DNA of 64,000 bases from Opitutaceae bacterium (GCA_019634615.1 JAHCAZ010000001.1:186001-250000), one strand, 5' to 3'; shown: positions 10,052 to 18,300, numbered from the stretch's first letter. The notes: generated by a model from the sequence alone, not told the origin. Made by a program: numbers and translations.

Positions 10052-11305
10052 TTATTTGAGGCTCTCCAAGTAGGCCACGAGGGCAGCCACGTCGGCGTCG
10101 GTGAGCTGCACGTTGTTCGGCAGGTAGCCGGTGGTGTACATTTTGTTGCCGGGCTTCACCACGTCGGGGTGGGCGATCCAGCGCGCCATCTGGTCGGGAT
10201 TGTTTTCCAGCAGGCCGCCGGCGATCGTGGTGCGGGCGCCGATGTGGGTGAGATCGGGGCCGGTGATGCCGATGCCCTCGTGACCGCGGATCGTGTGGCA
10301 GCCGGCGCAGGTCTTCTCGGTGAAGAGCTTGCGGCCCTGCGCGATGAGGGCGGGATTCTCGTCCTTGGCGGGGAATTGCTGCTGCTTCCAGTTGTCGAGC
10401 GGCGAAACCGTCGCGTTGGCGTCCCACTTGGGGGTGAAACCATACTCGTTGCGCTTGAAGGAGGCGAACTGGACCTTGGCGTTGTCGGCCCCGGCCTGCG
10501 CGGTGGCGGCGACGGTGCGGGCGGCCTGTTTCTGGCCGGCGACCCAGTCGGCGAAGTCCTTCTCGGCGAGCGCGATCACGCGGAAGCGCATGACGGCGTG
10601 CGAATCGCCGCAGTACTCGGCGCACTGGCCCCAGAAGTAACCGGGCTCATCGGCCTGCAGCCAGAGATGGTTGCCGCGGTTCGGGATCATGTCGACCTTG
10701 CCGGCGAGTTTCGGCACCCAGAACGAGTGGATGACATCCACGGTGCGCAGCTGGATGACCACGGGGCGGCCGGCGGGGATCACGAGTTCGTTGCCGGTGA
10801 CGAGCGAGCCGACGCCGTCGATCTGCTCCTTCGGGTACTCGAATTTGAACCACCACTGGTAGCCGGTGGCGGTGACCTCGTACACGTTTTCCTTCTGCTC
10901 GGCAGGCGGCTCGTAGGTGTACCAGATGCCCTTGAGGGTCGGGACGGCGATGATGACGAGGGCGAAGATGGAGGCGCCGATCAGCCCCAGCTCGATGAGC
11001 GGGTTGCCGTGGCTCTGTTCCGGCGGCTCGGCATGTTCGTCGGCGTCGGTCCGCGCCTTGAACTTGATCGTGGCGTACGCGAGCACCGCGCCCACCAGCA
11101 CGAAGATCACGAGCGTCACCCAGCAGGTGACATAGAACACGTCGAGCTGGGCTTTGGCCACCGGTCCGGCGGTGACCATGGTGGTCTGGTGACCATCCAT
11201 GCGCCAGAAGTTGAAATCACAGCCCGGAAGCAAGGCGAGTGCACCCAAAGCAAGGGCAGCTCTCACCCAACGGCCGAGGCCAGGTGTGGGAAGGGACAAA
11301 CGCAT
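10052..11305 (-). CDS. coxB: Cytochrome c oxidase subunit II fused to cytochrome c (caa3), lipoprotein
   Basis: About 417 residues. A lipoprotein signal ends in LALLPGC with the lipid-carrying Cys at 29. Two membrane helices and a periplasmic cupredoxin domain follow. The CuA site is complete: CAEYCGDSHAVM, plus the upstream VIHSFWVP histidine. A C-terminal cytochrome c domain carries CAGCH and a distal Met region (GNKMYTTGYLP). This fusion defines caa3 oxidases that accept electrons through their own heme c. The ATG at 11305 is chosen to place the signal peptide at the N-terminus; the upstream in-frame extension contains the 5' hairpin at 11334-11353. Confidence 0.95.
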   Translation of the reverse strand: MRLSLPTPGLGRWVRAALALGALALLPGCDFNFWRMDGHQTTMVTAGPVAKAQLDVFYVTCWVTLVIFVLVGAVLAYATIKFKARTDADEHAEPPEQSHGNPLIELGLIGASIFALVIIAVPTLKGIWYTYEPPAEQKENVYEVTATGYQWWFKFEYPKEQIDGVGSLVTGNELVIPAGRPVVIQLRTVDVIHSFWVPKLAGKVDMIPNRGNHLWLQADEPGYFWGQCAEYCGDSHAVMRFRVIALAEKDFADWVAGQKQAARTVAATAQAGADNAKVQFASFKRNEYGFTPKWDANATVSPLDNWKQQQFPAKDENPALIAQGRKLFTEKTCAGCHTIRGHEGIGITGPDLTHIGARTTIAGGLLENNPDQMARWIAHPDVVKPGNKMYTTGYLPNNVQLTDADVAALVAYLESLK

Positions 11306-11333
11306 GTGTGTGTTCGGACGATTAAAAGATAAA

Positions 11334-11353
11334 GGTTGGCGGGGTAGCCAACC
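11334..11353. promoter_or_regulatory. 7-bp inverted repeat in the coxB leader
   Basis: GGTTGGC and GCCAACC are separated by six bases, 29-48 bp upstream of the coxB start. It could form a small hairpin in the coxB mRNA leader or serve as a protein-binding site. Only the symmetry is seen; any function is a guess. Confidence 0.3.
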
Positions 11354-11456
11354 GACCAAAGCGTTTAAGAACGTCTGCGCATTTCAAGTCATATTCCGCG
11401 CAGATTTTGCGTTTTGGACGCCCTTTTTGCGCATTTTGCTAGGGGATTGTGCAGAA

Positions 11457-11477
11457 ATTGTCCAAGCCACTGACAAT
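11457..11477. promoter_or_regulatory. Inverted repeat ATTGTC-N9-GACAAT in the coxB/azurin intergenic region
   Basis: Perfect 6-bp arms separated by 9 bp, in an AT-richer stretch about 80 bp upstream of the azurin-like gene and 150 bp upstream of divergent coxB. The spacing suits a dimeric regulator, for example one controlling respiration or copper genes. No known consensus is recognised. The 251-bp intergenic region must hold the promoters of both directions, but I cannot place -35/-10 boxes with confidence. Confidence 0.3.
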
Positions 11478-11556
11478 CATTAGTGACGTTTTAAGCCACC
11501 GGAATGCTGCGGTCGGGTTTGCAATGCCCAAAACCGGTCCCAACTTTTGCCCGGTT

Positions 11557-12042
11557 ATGAAGCATATCCCACACCTCCTCCTGACCGCCCTCCTGGCGTT
11601 TGTCCTCACCGGTTGTTCCAAAAAGGAAGAACCCGCAGCCGCCGCGGCCCCGGCCGCCGCCGGTCCCAGGACCATCGAGATCACCGCCAATGACTCGATG
11701 AAGTACAACCTCAACAGCATCTCCCTTGCCGTGGGCGAGGAGGTTCGCCTGAGCCTGATCAATGTCGGCTCCATGCCCAAGCAGGCCATGGCCCACAACA
11801 TCGTGGTCCTGAAGCCCGGCACCGACACCGCCGCTTTTGCCACCGCCGCCGCGGCTGCCGTGGCGAACGACTATATCCCGCCGGCCCTCAACGACCAGGT
11901 GATCGCCCACACCAAGATGCTCGGGCCCAAGCAGACCGACAGCATCGTCGTGAAGTTCACCGCCCCCGGCGAATACCCGTTCCTGTGCTCCTTCCCGGCG
12001 CACTACCAGGTGGGGATGAAAGGGACGATCACCGTCCGCTGA
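11557..12042 (+). CDS. Azurin-like blue copper lipoprotein
   Basis: About 161 residues. The lipoprotein signal ends in VLTGC (Cys20), then an Ala-rich linker leads to an azurin domain. The copper ligands are all present: His in MAHNIVVL, then Cys, His and Met in FLCSFPAHYQVGMKG. The segment DQVIAHTKMLGPKQTDSIVVKF is the azurin signature. It probably carries electrons in the periplasm, and its position divergent from coxB suggests the caa3 oxidase as partner. The ATG at 11557 is preferred because it starts the signal peptide; the frame is open upstream to 11449. Confidence 0.9.
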   Translation: MKHIPHLLLTALLAFVLTGCSKKEEPAAAAAPAAAGPRTIEITANDSMKYNLNSISLAVGEEVRLSLINVGSMPKQAMAHNIVVLKPGTDTAAFATAAAAAVANDYIPPALNDQVIAHTKMLGPKQTDSIVVKFTAPGEYPFLCSFPAHYQVGMKGTITVR

Positions 12043-12050
12043 CGCGGACG

Positions 12051-12088
12051 GAACGCTGAACGCTCAACGCCGAACGCTTAACGCTGAA
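12051..12088 (+). repeat. Family A heptamer array (NAACGCT), forward copy
   Basis: About five consecutive 7-bp units of type GAACGCT/CAACGCC/TAACGCT directly after the azurin-like gene. An opposing copy lies at 12154-12190, so the pair could form a long imperfect stem around the terminator between them. Related arrays occur at six other places in the window. Confidence 0.75.
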
Positions 12089-12105
12089 GTTCAGAACTAC
12101 GCTAC

Positions 12106-12139
12106 AAAGCCGTGTGCAGCCCCGCTGCCACGGCTTTTT
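12106..12139. terminator. Rho-independent terminator between the azurin-like gene and the DUF420 gene
   Basis: AAAGCCGTG pairs with CACGGCTTT, with an inner GCAG/CTGC extension of the stem, followed by a T run. An A run precedes the stem on the other strand, so it may act in both directions between these convergent genes. Confidence 0.75.
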
Positions 12140-12153
12140 GCTTTGGTGTCAGA

Positions 12154-12190
12154 TGAGCGTTAAACGTTGAGCGTTAAGCGTTGAACGTTC
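12154..12190 (-). repeat. Family A heptamer array, inverted copy
   Basis: Reads as AGCGTTN units on the plus strand, the reverse complement of the array at 12051-12088. It ends about 10 bp before the 3' end of the DUF420 gene. Confidence 0.75.
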
Positions 12191-12199
12191 GGCGCGCGT

Positions 12200-12634
12200 T
12201 CAGCGCGCCGCCGGCCACCACTGGTACAGGAAGAAATACACCAGCACGCCCGTCACCGACACGTAGTACCAGATCGGGAACGTCCAGCGCGCCCAGGCCT
12301 TGTGGCGCTCGTACTCGCCCTTGATCGCCAGCAGGAACGTGCGCGGCACGAGGTAGGCGATCGCGATCGCCAGAACTATGTGGGTCAGGAGGATCGTGAA
12401 ATACACCGTCCGGATTGCGCCTTCCCCGCCGAAGGGCGTGTGCACGCCTCGGACCAGGATCTTGTGGCCGACGTAGCCCACGAGAAACACGGCGGAGACC
12501 ACGCAGGCGCCGATCATCACGCGGCGATGGGCGTCGCGCCGGCCGGTCTTGATCAAGATGAAGCCGATGGTCAGCAGCAGCGTGGCCAAGGCGTTCAGCG
12601 AGGCGTTGAGGGCGGGGATGTCCTGGATGCTCAT
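12200..12634 (-). CDS. DUF420 membrane protein (CtaM/YozB type), oxidase-associated
   Basis: The 144-residue protein has four hydrophobic helices. Conserved DUF420 sequence is visible: GFILIKTGRRDAHRRVMIGA, then FYFTILLTHIVLA-like and WARWTFPIWYYVSVTGVLVYF near the end. Members are encoded beside cox and cta genes, and CtaM of Staphylococcus is needed for heme-copper oxidase activity. It lies 4 bp after ctaB, in what looks like a ctaA-ctaB-DUF420 operon. Confidence 0.85.
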   Translation of the reverse strand: MSIQDIPALNASLNALATLLLTIGFILIKTGRRDAHRRVMIGACVVSAVFLVGYVGHKILVRGVHTPFGGEGAIRTVYFTILLTHIVLAIAIAYLVPRTFLLAIKGEYERHKAWARWTFPIWYYVSVTGVLVYFFLYQWWPAAR

Positions 12635-12638
12635 GGCT

Positions 12639-13520
12639 TCAGAAGAAGATCACGCGGTCGGCGACCAAGGCGCCCAACGCGATCGGCAAATAGATGATCG
12701 AGGCAAAGAACAGCTTCCGCGCCGCCTGGTCGCGCCCCGCGGGCCGCAGGAAAACCGCCGCCCGGTAGACGAACCACGCCCCCGACAGCGCCGCCGCCGC
12801 CAGATACCACACCGTGGCCAGCCCGAGGAACGTCGGCAACAGGCTCACCACGAACAAGGCGAGGGTGTTCGCAAAGGACCAAGCGGCGACCTTGGATCCA
12901 GACTCGTCCCGGACCGGCAGCATCGGGAAGTGCACCGTCGCATAGTCCTTCCGATACGTCCACGCGATGGCCATGAAGTGCGGCATCTGCCAGAAGAAGA
13001 GCACGCCGAACAGGATCCAGCCGAGCGCCGAGATCCGGCCCTCGGCTGCCGCCCAGCCGATCAACGGGGGGAACGCCCCGGCCAGCGCGCCGATTTCCGT
13101 GCTCCAGCGCGACCAGCGTTTCGCCGGCGTGTACCAGCCGAGGTAGGAGATGATGGTCGCCAGGGTGAAGAACGCGGCCAGCCCGTTGACCTTGACGAAG
13201 ATGAGTCCGAGGGCCGCGGCGCACATCAGCCAGCCCAGCACGAAGGCCGACCCCGTGGGTACCTTGCCCGTCGGGATGGGGCGATCCGCCGTGCGGCGCA
13301 TCTGGGCGTCGGTGTCGTGCTCCATCCATTGGTTCAGCGCCGCCACCCCGGCGGCGGCCAGGCTGGTGCCGACGACCACGGCGACGAGTTCACCGATGAG
13401 GAACGGCGGCCGGCCCGTGGCGTAGCCGACGAGGGCAGTGATCACGGAAAGTGCGCTCAGCCGCGGCTTGGTCAGCTCGAGGTAGTCGCCGAAGGCGGCC
13501 TTGGGCGCGGGCGCGGTCAT
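12639..13520 (-). CDS. ctaB: Protoheme IX farnesyltransferase (heme O synthase)
   Basis: The 293-residue polytopic UbiA-family enzyme adds a farnesyl group to heme B, making heme O for the oxidase. The prenyl diphosphate/Mg site is NQWMEHDTDAQMRRTADRPIP, and YLELTKPRLSALSVITALVGY is the standard N-terminus. The start overlaps the ctaA stop by 4 bp, so the two are probably translated together. Confidence 0.95.
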   Translation of the reverse strand: MTAPAPKAAFGDYLELTKPRLSALSVITALVGYATGRPPFLIGELVAVVVGTSLAAAGVAALNQWMEHDTDAQMRRTADRPIPTGKVPTGSAFVLGWLMCAAALGLIFVKVNGLAAFFTLATIISYLGWYTPAKRWSRWSTEIGALAGAFPPLIGWAAAEGRISALGWILFGVLFFWQMPHFMAIAWTYRKDYATVHFPMLPVRDESGSKVAAWSFANTLALFVVSLLPTFLGLATVWYLAAAALSGAWFVYRAAVFLRPAGRDQAARKLFFASIIYLPIALGALVADRVIFF

Positions 13521-14500
13521 GCGGACGGCGACCGGGCCTCGATCAGATCGCGGTGAGCCAGCCAGGTCAGGGTGAAGGTCGTCGCCAGCAGCAAGGCGCC
13601 GCCGACGACGTGAGCCGTGGTGACGTGCGGTTCACGCAGCTGCCAGATGATGTGCGCGCCCAGGAGGATCTGCAGCGCCAGGAGGCTGATCACGAGCGAG
13701 GCACCGCAGCGCATCAGGAGCGTGGAACCCGGATCCCGCCACAGACGCCAGGCGAACCAGCCCAGCGCGACGGTGAGCACAACGGCCATGGCCCGGTGCG
13801 CAAAGTGGATGCCGATATGGAAGTTCCAGGTCGCCGGCAGCCAATCACCCTCGGCGGTCGAGTAGGGGAAGGACGGGATCGCCAGCCCGGCAAAGTTGTG
13901 CCGCATCGTCGCGGCGATCGCGAGTTGCGCGATCAGCAGGAGCGTGCAGGTCACGCCGGCCCAACGCAGGTTGGCCCGAACCGGGATGGCGGTCACGCGC
14001 CAGTGCCGCGTGAGGGAAACAGCGACCGCGAATAGGATGCACACGTACAGGTGGGCGAGGATCCCGTGCGGGATGCGCAGCATCTGGCCGAGCGTCATGT
14101 CGAAGCCGGGGACCGCCAGCGCATCGAGCAGCACGCGTTTTCCGCCGATGAGCCCCTGGATGATCACGATCGTCAGGGCGGCCCAGCCCAGACGGCGCAG
14201 CCAGGGACGCGGTTCGCGCCGCCAGAGCCAGAGGGCGAGGGTCAGCGTGATCATCCCCATCACCGTCCCCGAAAGCCGGTGCGAATGCTCGGCGAACATC
14301 GCGATGTCCTCGAGCCAGCCGTGCGGATTCACGGATCCGTTCGACAGCGGCCAGTCGGGAAAGGCCATGCCCGCGCCAATGCTGGTCGTGAATGCTCCCA
14401 GGGTCACCAGCACGAAGACCCACGCGCTCCCGATCGCCGCAAACCAGGCGAGCGCCGGCTGGTGCGAGGAGCGGGTGGAGGCTTGGTGCGGTTGGGTCAT
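13517..14500 (-). CDS. ctaA: Heme A synthase (COX15/CtaA)
   Basis: The 327-residue membrane protein has eight helices. It oxidises heme O to heme A. Heme-ligand histidines appear in FAEHSHRLSGTVMG, IPHGILAHLYVC, IHFAHRAMAV and HVTTAHVVGGALLLA, the usual set. FPDWPLSNGS is a common CtaA motif. It is the first gene of the ctaA-ctaB-DUF420 run and is divergent from the SCO gene. Confidence 0.93.
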   Translation of the reverse strand: MTQPHQASTRSSHQPALAWFAAIGSAWVFVLVTLGAFTTSIGAGMAFPDWPLSNGSVNPHGWLEDIAMFAEHSHRLSGTVMGMITLTLALWLWRREPRPWLRRLGWAALTIVIIQGLIGGKRVLLDALAVPGFDMTLGQMLRIPHGILAHLYVCILFAVAVSLTRHWRVTAIPVRANLRWAGVTCTLLLIAQLAIAATMRHNFAGLAIPSFPYSTAEGDWLPATWNFHIGIHFAHRAMAVVLTVALGWFAWRLWRDPGSTLLMRCGASLVISLLALQILLGAHIIWQLREPHVTTAHVVGGALLLATTFTLTWLAHRDLIEARSPSA

Positions 14501-14586
14501 GAGCGGGAAAACTGCCAGATAGAAGCGGTCCGGCTGAACTCCGCAAACCCTTTGACAATTTTATCCAGCGGCGAATCCGTAAGACC

Positions 14587-15480
14587 ATGCAACCGTCCGC
14601 CCTCGTCCTGACCGCCGCCCTCGCCGCGCTGACCCTGGCCGGCTGCAACCGGTCCGAGCCGGCGGCCCCGGCCGAAACCGCCGCTCCGGCGGAGAAGCGA
14701 TACCCGATCACCGGCGAGGTGCTTTCGGCCGATCCGGCGCGCAAGATCCTGATTGTCCACCACGACGAGATCCCGGGCTACATGCCCGAGATGACCATGG
14801 AGTTTCTCGTGTCGGCGGGCGACCTGGCCGTGATCCAGCCCGGGATGCGCATCCGGGCCGAGATGATTCCGAGCGACACCGGTGACTTCCGCCTCGAGAA
14901 GATCTGGCCCGACGACCGCACGGCCGCCGCCGCGGTCGAGGCCGGCACCAAAGCCCTGCGGCAGGACACCATGATCCGCGGCCGCGGCGTCTACCGCGAA
15001 GTGGGCGAGCAGGCGCCGGAGTTCGTCCTCTACGACCAGAACGGCACCGTCGTGCAGAGCGCCCGTTTCCGCGGCAAGCAGGTGATGCTCAATTTCATCT
15101 TCACCCGCTGCCCGGTCGCCACCATGTGCCCGGCCTCGACGATGAAGATGATGGCGTCCCAGCAGTTGGCGAAGGAAGCCGGCGTGCCGAACATCGAATT
15201 TGTCTCCATCACCCTCGATCCGGCCTACGACACGCCCGGGGTCCTAAAGGAGTACGCGGATGTGCGGGGCATCGACACGACCAATTTTTCGTTCCTCACC
15301 GGCCCCGAGAGCGCGATCAAGGACCTGCTCGCGCAGTTCGGCGTCATCACCGCCTTCGAGGGCAACCTCATCAACCACACGCTCGCCACGGTCCTCATCG
15401 ACGCCAACGGGCGGATCATTCACCGCGCTGACGGCAGCGTCTGGGAGCCGAAGGACTTCGTGGCGAAGATGAAGCGCTGA
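14587..15480 (+). CDS. Lipoprotein with CusF-like domain fused to a SCO1/SenC domain
   Basis: The 297-residue protein has a lipoprotein signal (LTLAGC, Cys20). A CusF/copper-binding domain follows at about 38-105 (HHDEIPGYMPEMTMEF, with the Met-rich copper loop). The SCO domain spans about 130-297. The SCO thiol pair is RCPVATMCP, so the cysteines are five residues apart instead of the usual three, while the distal His is kept in LINHTLATV. SCO proteins deliver copper to the CuA site of CoxB. The fusion puts a metallochaperone and a thiol-reductase module on one lipid anchor. Confidence 0.88.
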   Translation: MQPSALVLTAALAALTLAGCNRSEPAAPAETAAPAEKRYPITGEVLSADPARKILIVHHDEIPGYMPEMTMEFLVSAGDLAVIQPGMRIRAEMIPSDTGDFRLEKIWPDDRTAAAAVEAGTKALRQDTMIRGRGVYREVGEQAPEFVLYDQNGTVVQSARFRGKQVMLNFIFTRCPVATMCPASTMKMMASQQLAKEAGVPNIEFVSITLDPAYDTPGVLKEYADVRGIDTTNFSFLTGPESAIKDLLAQFGVITAFEGNLINHTLATVLIDANGRIIHRADGSVWEPKDFVAKMKR

Positions 15481-15483
15481 ACC

Positions 15484-16419
15484 ATGGGCGATCCAGCTTC
15501 CACTCCCGCGGCCACGCCCTGGCGCTCGATCGTCCTCATCACGCTGGGGGCCGTCGCCCTCTATGCGGGTTTCCGCTACCTGCCCACCGGGACGAATCTC
15601 AGCCACATGGATTTCCGGGTGAAGGAGAGCAACTCGATCGAGTTCTGCGATCCGCTGAACCCGCAATTCATCCCGGTGGTCGCGGTGCGTTCGCCCGTGG
15701 CGCTCACGCTGGAGGCCGGCGCCGAACCCGTCGTTCCCGGGCAGGAGCGAATGTTCACCGTCACGCTCCGGACGACGGCCGGCAAGAGGATCGCCCCCGA
15801 GGACCTGCTCGTGACCCACACGCGCCGGCTGCACCTGCTCATCATCGATCCCTGGCTGGACGACTACCAACATGTCCACCCCGAGCCGGGTAAGGAGCCG
15901 GGGCAATGGGTGTTTTCGTTCACGCCCAAGCGCGAGGGCGTCTACCGCATCTTTGCCGACTTCACCCCGGCGGCGACGGCCCGCGGGCTTTACGCCTCGG
16001 TGGACTTGTCCGTCGGCGGCGCCCGGACGCCGGCTGGCCTGACGATGGTCATGCAGCATGACGTCTCTTTCGTGGCTGACCGCGAAGGCTACCGGTTTGA
16101 ACTCACGCCGACCCAGGAAACGCTTTCGGCGGGTCAGCCGATCGACCTGAAATTCAGGGTCACCCGTCCCGACGGCGGCCCGGTGCCGATGGAGCCGGTC
16201 ATGGATGCCTACGCGCACCTCGTGGCCTTCGACGAGGCGCGCAGCGGCTTTGCGCACCTGCATCCGGCCGAGGCCGATCTCACGCACGCGCCCGATCCGC
16301 GTCGGCCGGAACTGAGCTTCAAGATCACGATCCCGCAGCCGGGTCGCTACGTCATCTGGAGCCAGGTCAACCTCGGCGGACGCGAGATCTTCGCGCCCTT
16401 CTGCATCGAGGTGGAATAA
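15484..16419 (+). CDS. Membrane-anchored protein of unknown function with two His-rich beta domains
   Basis: The 311-residue protein starts 3 bp after the SCO gene. It has one N-terminal membrane helix (about 14-32) and a periplasmic region. Two halves look related: LHLLIIDPWLDDYQHVHPEP followed by VFSFTPKREGVYRIFADF, and YAHLVAFDEARSGFAHLHPA followed by SFKITIPQPGRYVIWSQV. Each has an HxHP motif followed by a strand pattern like YtkA/Ig-like domains. Copper binding is plausible from position and histidines, but I recognise no characterised family. Confidence 0.7.
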   Translation: MGDPASTPAATPWRSIVLITLGAVALYAGFRYLPTGTNLSHMDFRVKESNSIEFCDPLNPQFIPVVAVRSPVALTLEAGAEPVVPGQERMFTVTLRTTAGKRIAPEDLLVTHTRRLHLLIIDPWLDDYQHVHPEPGKEPGQWVFSFTPKREGVYRIFADFTPAATARGLYASVDLSVGGARTPAGLTMVMQHDVSFVADREGYRFELTPTQETLSAGQPIDLKFRVTRPDGGPVPMEPVMDAYAHLVAFDEARSGFAHLHPAEADLTHAPDPRRPELSFKITIPQPGRYVIWSQVNLGGREIFAPFCIEVE

Positions 16420-16499
16420 GGTAGCGCCCGGCCTCCGGACGGGCGGAGCGATGTTCGGCAGCGGATGACCAACCGCCCGTCCGGAGGCCGGGCGCTACC
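16420..16499. repeat. Family C inverted repeat, 27-bp perfect arms
   Basis: The left arm (16420-16446, beginning GGTAGCGCCCGGCCTCCGGA) is the exact reverse complement of 16473-16499, around a 26-bp loop. It fills the space between two convergent genes and could act as a bidirectional terminator. A near-identical element is at 52134-52209. Confidence 0.85.
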
Positions 16500-16514
16500 C
16501 AAGGGAAGCCAGGC

Positions 16515-17354
16515 TTAGTGCCCGTTCTTGCCGTGCTTCGCGCGGAAGCGGGCGAGGTCGGGGTAGGCCTTGGTCGGGTCGCCGTAGATGTTGCCGCCGC
16601 GGTCCTGGCCGCGGGCCAGGTAGATGTTGTGGTAGGTGCCCACCATCTCGTGGTTCTCCTTCACGCGCGACGGCATGTAGCGCATCGTGTAGCCGCAGCG
16701 CCGGATGCTGCTCGTGTTGGGCGCGCTGCCGTGGATGATGCGGCCGTCGTGGAGGCTGCAGTGGTTGGGCTGGAGCTCGACCGGCACGGCGCGGGCGGTG
16801 TCGCGCTGGGCGGACTTGATCTCGTCGGGGAAGACGGCTTCGCCGGGCTTGAGGTCATCGTAATCCGAGAAACCCTGCTTGCCGGTGTTGTGCGTCCGCG
16901 GGATGACGTACATGCAGCCGTTCTCCTTCGTGGACGGATCGATCGCGAGCCAGACGGTGACGACCTCCATCGGGTTGATCATCGTCTTCCAGTAGTGGGA
17001 GTCCTCGTGCCACGGCACGCGCTTGCCGTTGCCGCGGGGCTTGCAGATGAAGTGGCTCGAGAAGAGGGCGATGTCGGGGCCGATGATGGGCTCGACCAGG
17101 TTCAGCACCTCATCGGCGAAGAGCCATTCGAAGAGCTCGGGATGCTGGAAGTGCGGCACGTCCATCGACTCGGGCCGGACGTCGGCCTCGAGGTTGTTGA
17201 GGATGCGCTCGAAGCAGTTCTTCAGGCCCTCGAACTTGGCCTGCGGGAACAGCGGCTGGTCGAAGATGTGGTAACCTTCGAGGTTGTATTTGGCGACCTG
17301 CTCAGGTGTGAGCCGGTGATGTGAGGTGTTGGGTGTGGAGGTGGGGGCGACCAT
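16515..17354 (-). CDS. Phytanoyl-CoA dioxygenase (PhyH) family protein
   Basis: The 279-residue protein has an iron(II)/2-oxoglutarate dioxygenase fold. The facial triad is visible as His116-Glu-Asp118 in PWHEDSHYW and His208 in HDGRIIHGSAPN, with the 2-oxoglutarate-binding Arg nearby (SSIRRCGY). The substrate is unknown; bacterial members hydroxylate diverse small molecules. It is divergent from an AraC regulator with only 75 bp between them, so the regulator probably controls it. Confidence 0.85.
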   Translation of the reverse strand: MVAPTSTPNTSHHRLTPEQVAKYNLEGYHIFDQPLFPQAKFEGLKNCFERILNNLEADVRPESMDVPHFQHPELFEWLFADEVLNLVEPIIGPDIALFSSHFICKPRGNGKRVPWHEDSHYWKTMINPMEVVTVWLAIDPSTKENGCMYVIPRTHNTGKQGFSDYDDLKPGEAVFPDEIKSAQRDTARAVPVELQPNHCSLHDGRIIHGSAPNTSSIRRCGYTMRYMPSRVKENHEMVGTYHNIYLARGQDRGGNIYGDPTKAYPDLARFRAKHGKNGH

Positions 17355-17359
17355 GACGC

Positions 17360-17421
17360 TTGTGTTATAACAGCGCCTGAAGGTCCAGTCTTGCCATAAA
17401 CACGCAAAAATTTGTGTTATA
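17360..17421. promoter_or_regulatory. Direct repeat TTGTGTTATA, candidate AraC operator
   Basis: The decamer occurs at 17360-17369 and again at 17412-17421, exactly 52 bp apart (about five helical turns) in the 75-bp region between the divergent PhyH and AraC genes. Direct repeats on one helix face are what AraC-family dimers bind. Each copy lies 6-8 bp from a start codon. Seen: the repeat. Inferred: the function. Confidence 0.45.
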
Positions 17422-17429
17422 TTGCCCCG

Positions 17430-18272
17430 ATGCCCCTACGGTGCGCCCACTTCAAACTCGCCAACTTCATCCGCCCCGGTGAGGCCTTCCATTTTGCGCA
17501 GACCACCCTGACCGCCGACAACGCCGCGCGCTATCATGATCACGATTATCACGAGGTGTTCTGGGTGACGCATGGTCGCGGCGAGCATTTCCTCAATGGG
17601 CGGGCGCATCCGCTGCAGGCGGGGCAGCTTTACCTGATCCGGCCGCGCGACCGGCATCGGGTGACCGGTTCGGACGATGCGCCGTTGCGCATCGCCAATC
17701 TGGCCTTCCCCAGCCGGTCCTGGGCGGAGGTGCGGCGTCGGTACTATGCCGGCGAGGGTGACGGGTTTGCGCGTCCCGAGGAGCAGCGGGTCCTGCCGCT
17801 GGACGCCAAGGCCTCGGCAGCGCTGGAGCACTGGGCCGAGCGCTTGTCGACGCCGGAGCGCCCCCGTGTGGCCCTGGACGGCTTCCTGATGGAACTGCCT
17901 CGCCTGCTCCGCCAGCCGGTTGCCGGGATCGATCCCGTGCCGGAGTGGCTGGCGCTGGCCTGCCGCGAGATTGTGCGCCCGGAGCATTTCAGCGGCGGCA
18001 CGCCGAAGCTTGCAAAACTCGCCGGCCGCAGCCCGTCGCACGTGGCCCGGGCGGCGGTGCGCTGGCTGGGCCGGACGCCCACCGACATCGTGAACCAGGC
18101 GCGCCTCGACTACAGCGCGCGCCAACTCGCGGAGACCACCCGCCCGATAATGGACATCGCCCTCGACTGCGGGCTCAACAACCTCTCCCACTTCTACGCG
18201 CTGTTCCGCCGCCGCTACGGCGTGAGCCCACGGCGCTACCGGCTGAAGGCGCTGCCGACCGTGCGGGGATGA
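17430..18272 (+). CDS. AraC-family transcriptional regulator
   Basis: About 280 residues with an N-terminal cupin-type sensor domain (YHDHDYHEVFWVTHGRGEHF, then QLYLIRPRDRHRV) and two C-terminal helix-turn-helix motifs (KLAKLAGRSPSHVARAAVRW and PIMDIALDCGLNNLSHFYAL, ending FRRRYGVSPRRYR). It probably responds to a small molecule and regulates the divergent PhyH gene. The ATG at 17430 is chosen over a TTG at 17412, which lies inside the candidate operator. Confidence 0.9.
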   Translation: MPLRCAHFKLANFIRPGEAFHFAQTTLTADNAARYHDHDYHEVFWVTHGRGEHFLNGRAHPLQAGQLYLIRPRDRHRVTGSDDAPLRIANLAFPSRSWAEVRRRYYAGEGDGFARPEEQRVLPLDAKASAALEHWAERLSTPERPRVALDGFLMELPRLLRQPVAGIDPVPEWLALACREIVRPEHFSGGTPKLAKLAGRSPSHVARAAVRWLGRTPTDIVNQARLDYSARQLAETTRPIMDIALDCGLNNLSHFYALFRRRYGVSPRRYRLKALPTVRG

Positions 18273-18300
18273 GCCCGCCCTTGGCGGGAACGCATAACTT

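Noticed and set aside
8120..11332. Plus-strand open frame of 1,070 codons opposite coxA and coxB
   Set aside because: It mirrors well-identified oxidase genes; its translation is dominated by Glu, Asp, His, Arg and Gly, as expected from the antisense of GC-rich hydrophobic genes.
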